Source: an uncultured Bacteroidota bacterium
GTDB taxonomy: Bacteria > Bacteroidota > Bacteroidia > Chitinophagales > Chitinophagaceae
DNA length: 7,541 bases
Assembly (NCBI GenBank): GCA_946480675.1
Contig: CAMLKS010000115.1
Coordinates: 1-7,541 of the forward strand
Direction: 5' to 3'
The translations under genes were made by a program, and so were the position numbers. Positions 6,413 through 7,541 of this stretch are shown here, piece by piece. The notes beneath the pieces were generated by a model that saw only the letters and a program-made list of their open reading frames with translations, searched no databases and was not told the DNA's origin. How positions within the stretch are numbered: the stretch's first letter is position 1; each line of letters begins with the position of its first letter.

Positions 6413-6951
6413 CAGGATATTTCTTTTGCTAATTGTGCTTTAAAATCATTCCAGTCGGGCAGGTATTGTTTGCAGTTGGCCAGCAATGCTGGCTCTATCA
6501 ATCCAATCCACGCATCCAATGCTTTCCGGGTGCCAATGGTATAGCCGATGGGCTGCACCCAGTTTTTGACCATCATACGAAAATGTGCATCGCGCAGGCT
6601 TTTGAAAAAGAAACAGGGGTTTTTCAAGATAAAGTCTTTTGCTTCCGTTCCGGCATCTTCTACCGTGGTTTTATCTGCTATGGCCAGCAAACGGTTGAAA
6701 TTGTAAAGGAAGAAGGAAAGTGTTTCTTCATTGTCTGTAAAAATGGAATCTATTATTCCTTTTGTTTCCTCGTTATCGCCAATGCCCAACTGGCCGGAGT
6801 AGAAGGATTTGGCAATGCTACCCACGTCCTCTTGATTGAGATAGTAATAAACAGGCCTGCCGTTCAGCGAGTCTGTTTTTACCGTGTTTTTTATCAATTG
6901 TGCCCCCGCGGTGAATGGTAGTGCCAGGATGATGCATAAAAAGTACTTCAT
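6412..6951 (-). CDS. Exported protein of unknown function
   Basis: A 179-residue protein I do not recognise. Residues 1-17 form a clear Sec signal peptide (MKYFLCIILALPFTAGA, AGA before Gln18). There is no lipobox, so the protein is probably periplasmic, about 160 residues when mature, with no further membrane segment. The mature part looks largely alpha-helical, with Cys113 and Cys160, an aromatic run NPCFFFK (111-117), and DNEET twice, at 59-63 and 73-77. The stop overlaps the start of the AraC gene (TGATG), so the two are very likely co-transcribed. A 7/8 match to the -7 consensus, TAATTTTC at 6969-6962, precedes the ATG, with a TTG about 22 bases further up. Translation in this frame is supported by the signal peptide and the coupling rather than by homology. 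Confidence 0.82.
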   Translation of the reverse strand: MKYFLCIILALPFTAGAQLIKNTVKTDSLNGRPVYYYLNQEDVGSIAKSFYSGQLGIGDNEETKGIIDSIFTDNEETLSFFLYNFNRLLAIADKTTVEDAGTEAKDFILKNPCFFFKSLRDAHFRMMVKNWVQPIGYTIGTRKALDAWIGLIEPALLANCKQYLPDWNDFKAQLAKEIS

Positions 6952-6974
6952 AACAACGGTGGAAAATTAAGCAT

Positions 6975-7002
6975 AAAAAAAGCACCTGTAACAAGGTGCT
7001 TT
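6975..7002 (-). terminator. Intrinsic terminator of the MaoC-like gene
   Basis: On the minus strand a perfect 9-bp stem (AAAGCACCT/AGGTGCTTT, arms 7002-6994 and 6987-6979, 6-base loop) is followed by seven T (6981-6975). It begins 23 bases after the MaoC-like stop and separates that gene from the exported-protein gene. Confidence 0.9.
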
Positions 7003-7025
7003 CAATTATTTACCGTACCGATTGA

Positions 7026-7436
7026 TTACCAGACATATTGCTTTTTATTCAGCAGCAGTGCCTCTCCCTGTATGGTCTTATCGCCGGTGCTTACTTCATA
7101 TACCGCACAGTCATACAGTATCCTGTTCTTGTCAGGATACGTTTCTTTTACCGTTATCACCGCGTCATATTCGGTATCTACAAACATGGGCCTCAGCCAT
7201 TTAATGTTTTGGCTCATATATACATGCCCATCGGCATACCACAGGGCACCAAATATTTTGGTAAATACACTGGCCCCTAAAAAACCGTGAATGATATTTC
7301 TGCCAAACATGCTGGCCTTACCAGCTTCTGCATCAATATGTAGCGGGTTTACATCGCCACTTACACGTGCATAGGTATCTACATCGTCTTGTGTGTAGCT
7401 AAACTTATGGCGAAATTCGTCTCCTACTTGTAGCAT
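7026..7436 (-). CDS. MaoC-like hot-dog dehydratase/hydratase
   Basis: A 136-residue single hot-dog-fold protein of the MaoC/PhaJ type, the size of an (R)-specific enoyl-CoA hydratase. The hydratase-2 motif is present: YARVSGDVNPLHIDAEAGKA at 22-41 with Asp28 and His33 as the expected catalytic pair, followed by GRNIIHGFLGAS (45-56). The expected reaction is hydration of trans-2-enoyl-CoA or ACP thioesters to (R)-3-hydroxyacyl forms in the cytosol, but the acyl substrate is not determined. The ATG at 7436 aligns with the usual short N-terminus (VGDEF near residue 4). A partial -7 match, TATTTTTA, lies at 7466-7459. The gene stands alone, with a terminator 23 bases after its stop and another beyond its upstream side. 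No polyhydroxyalkanoate genes are visible nearby. Confidence 0.92.
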   Translation of the reverse strand: MLQVGDEFRHKFSYTQDDVDTYARVSGDVNPLHIDAEAGKASMFGRNIIHGFLGASVFTKIFGALWYADGHVYMSQNIKWLRPMFVDTEYDAVITVKETYPDKNRILYDCAVYEVSTGDKTIQGEALLLNKKQYVW

Positions 7437-7498
7437 AGTATCAGTTTTGGTTCTACACTAAAAATAATCAAGTTATTAATAAATGAAAGTTATTTAAA

Positions 7499-7530
7499 TA
7501 AAAAGGTTGCCTTTCAGGGCAACCTTTTTA
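7499..7530. terminator. Symmetric intrinsic terminator at the right edge
   Basis: A perfect 13-bp stem: 7499-7511 pairs with 7518-7530 around TTTCAG. The core GGTTGCC/GGCAACC is flanked by A5 and T5, so it can work in both directions. No plus-strand gene ends before it here, so it most likely terminates a minus-strand gene beyond the right edge, insulating the MaoC-like gene. Confidence 0.88.
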
Positions 7531-7541
7531 AAATGCATGAA

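Overview
The window looks like ordinary chromosomal DNA of a Bacteroidota bacterium, probably a Chitinophagaceae-like member. The evidence is a Bacteroidota-type BatD, an AraC regulator with a DUF6597-like N-terminus, several upstream boxes matching the Bacteroidetes -7 consensus TAnnTTTG, and A-rich leaders mostly without clear Shine-Dalgarno sequences. The taxon is inferred from protein style and signals, not from a marker gene. I see no mobile element, CRISPR array, tRNA or rRNA, and no stretch over 300 bases lacks a gene.

Left part (1-1930, minus strand): the N-terminal part of batD runs off the left edge, with no stop from its start at 1097 down to base 1. Upstream and co-directional is a classical short-chain dehydrogenase/reductase. 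It is divergent from a plus-strand Dph6-type PP-loop ATPase (1931-2638), whose start codon lies inside a perfect 8-bp inverted repeat.

Centre (2645-5151): a membrane-anchored di-heme cytochrome c peroxidase (minus) converges on the Dph6-type gene with 6 bp between the stops, and diverges from fumC (plus, class II fumarase). Both sides of the short fumC/peroxidase intergenic region carry a TAnnTTTG box. fumC ends at a strong symmetric hairpin terminator.

Right part (5014-7541, minus strand): an exported protein of unknown function and an AraC-family regulator overlap by one base (TGATG). A VOC/glyoxalase-fold protein with its own -7 box follows. Further right is a MaoC-like hot-dog protein with its own terminator, and another symmetric terminator lies at the window edge.

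The main oddity is the VOC gene. Its open frame has no stop before the terminator hairpin and continues antisense into the 3' end of fumC. A tandem TAATAA sits in another frame exactly at the hairpin base, one G/C-homopolymer base away. This points to a frameshift (real or a sequencing error), or to a message that ends without a stop. I did not find a convincing undescribed multi-gene system; most of the window is core metabolism and housekeeping.
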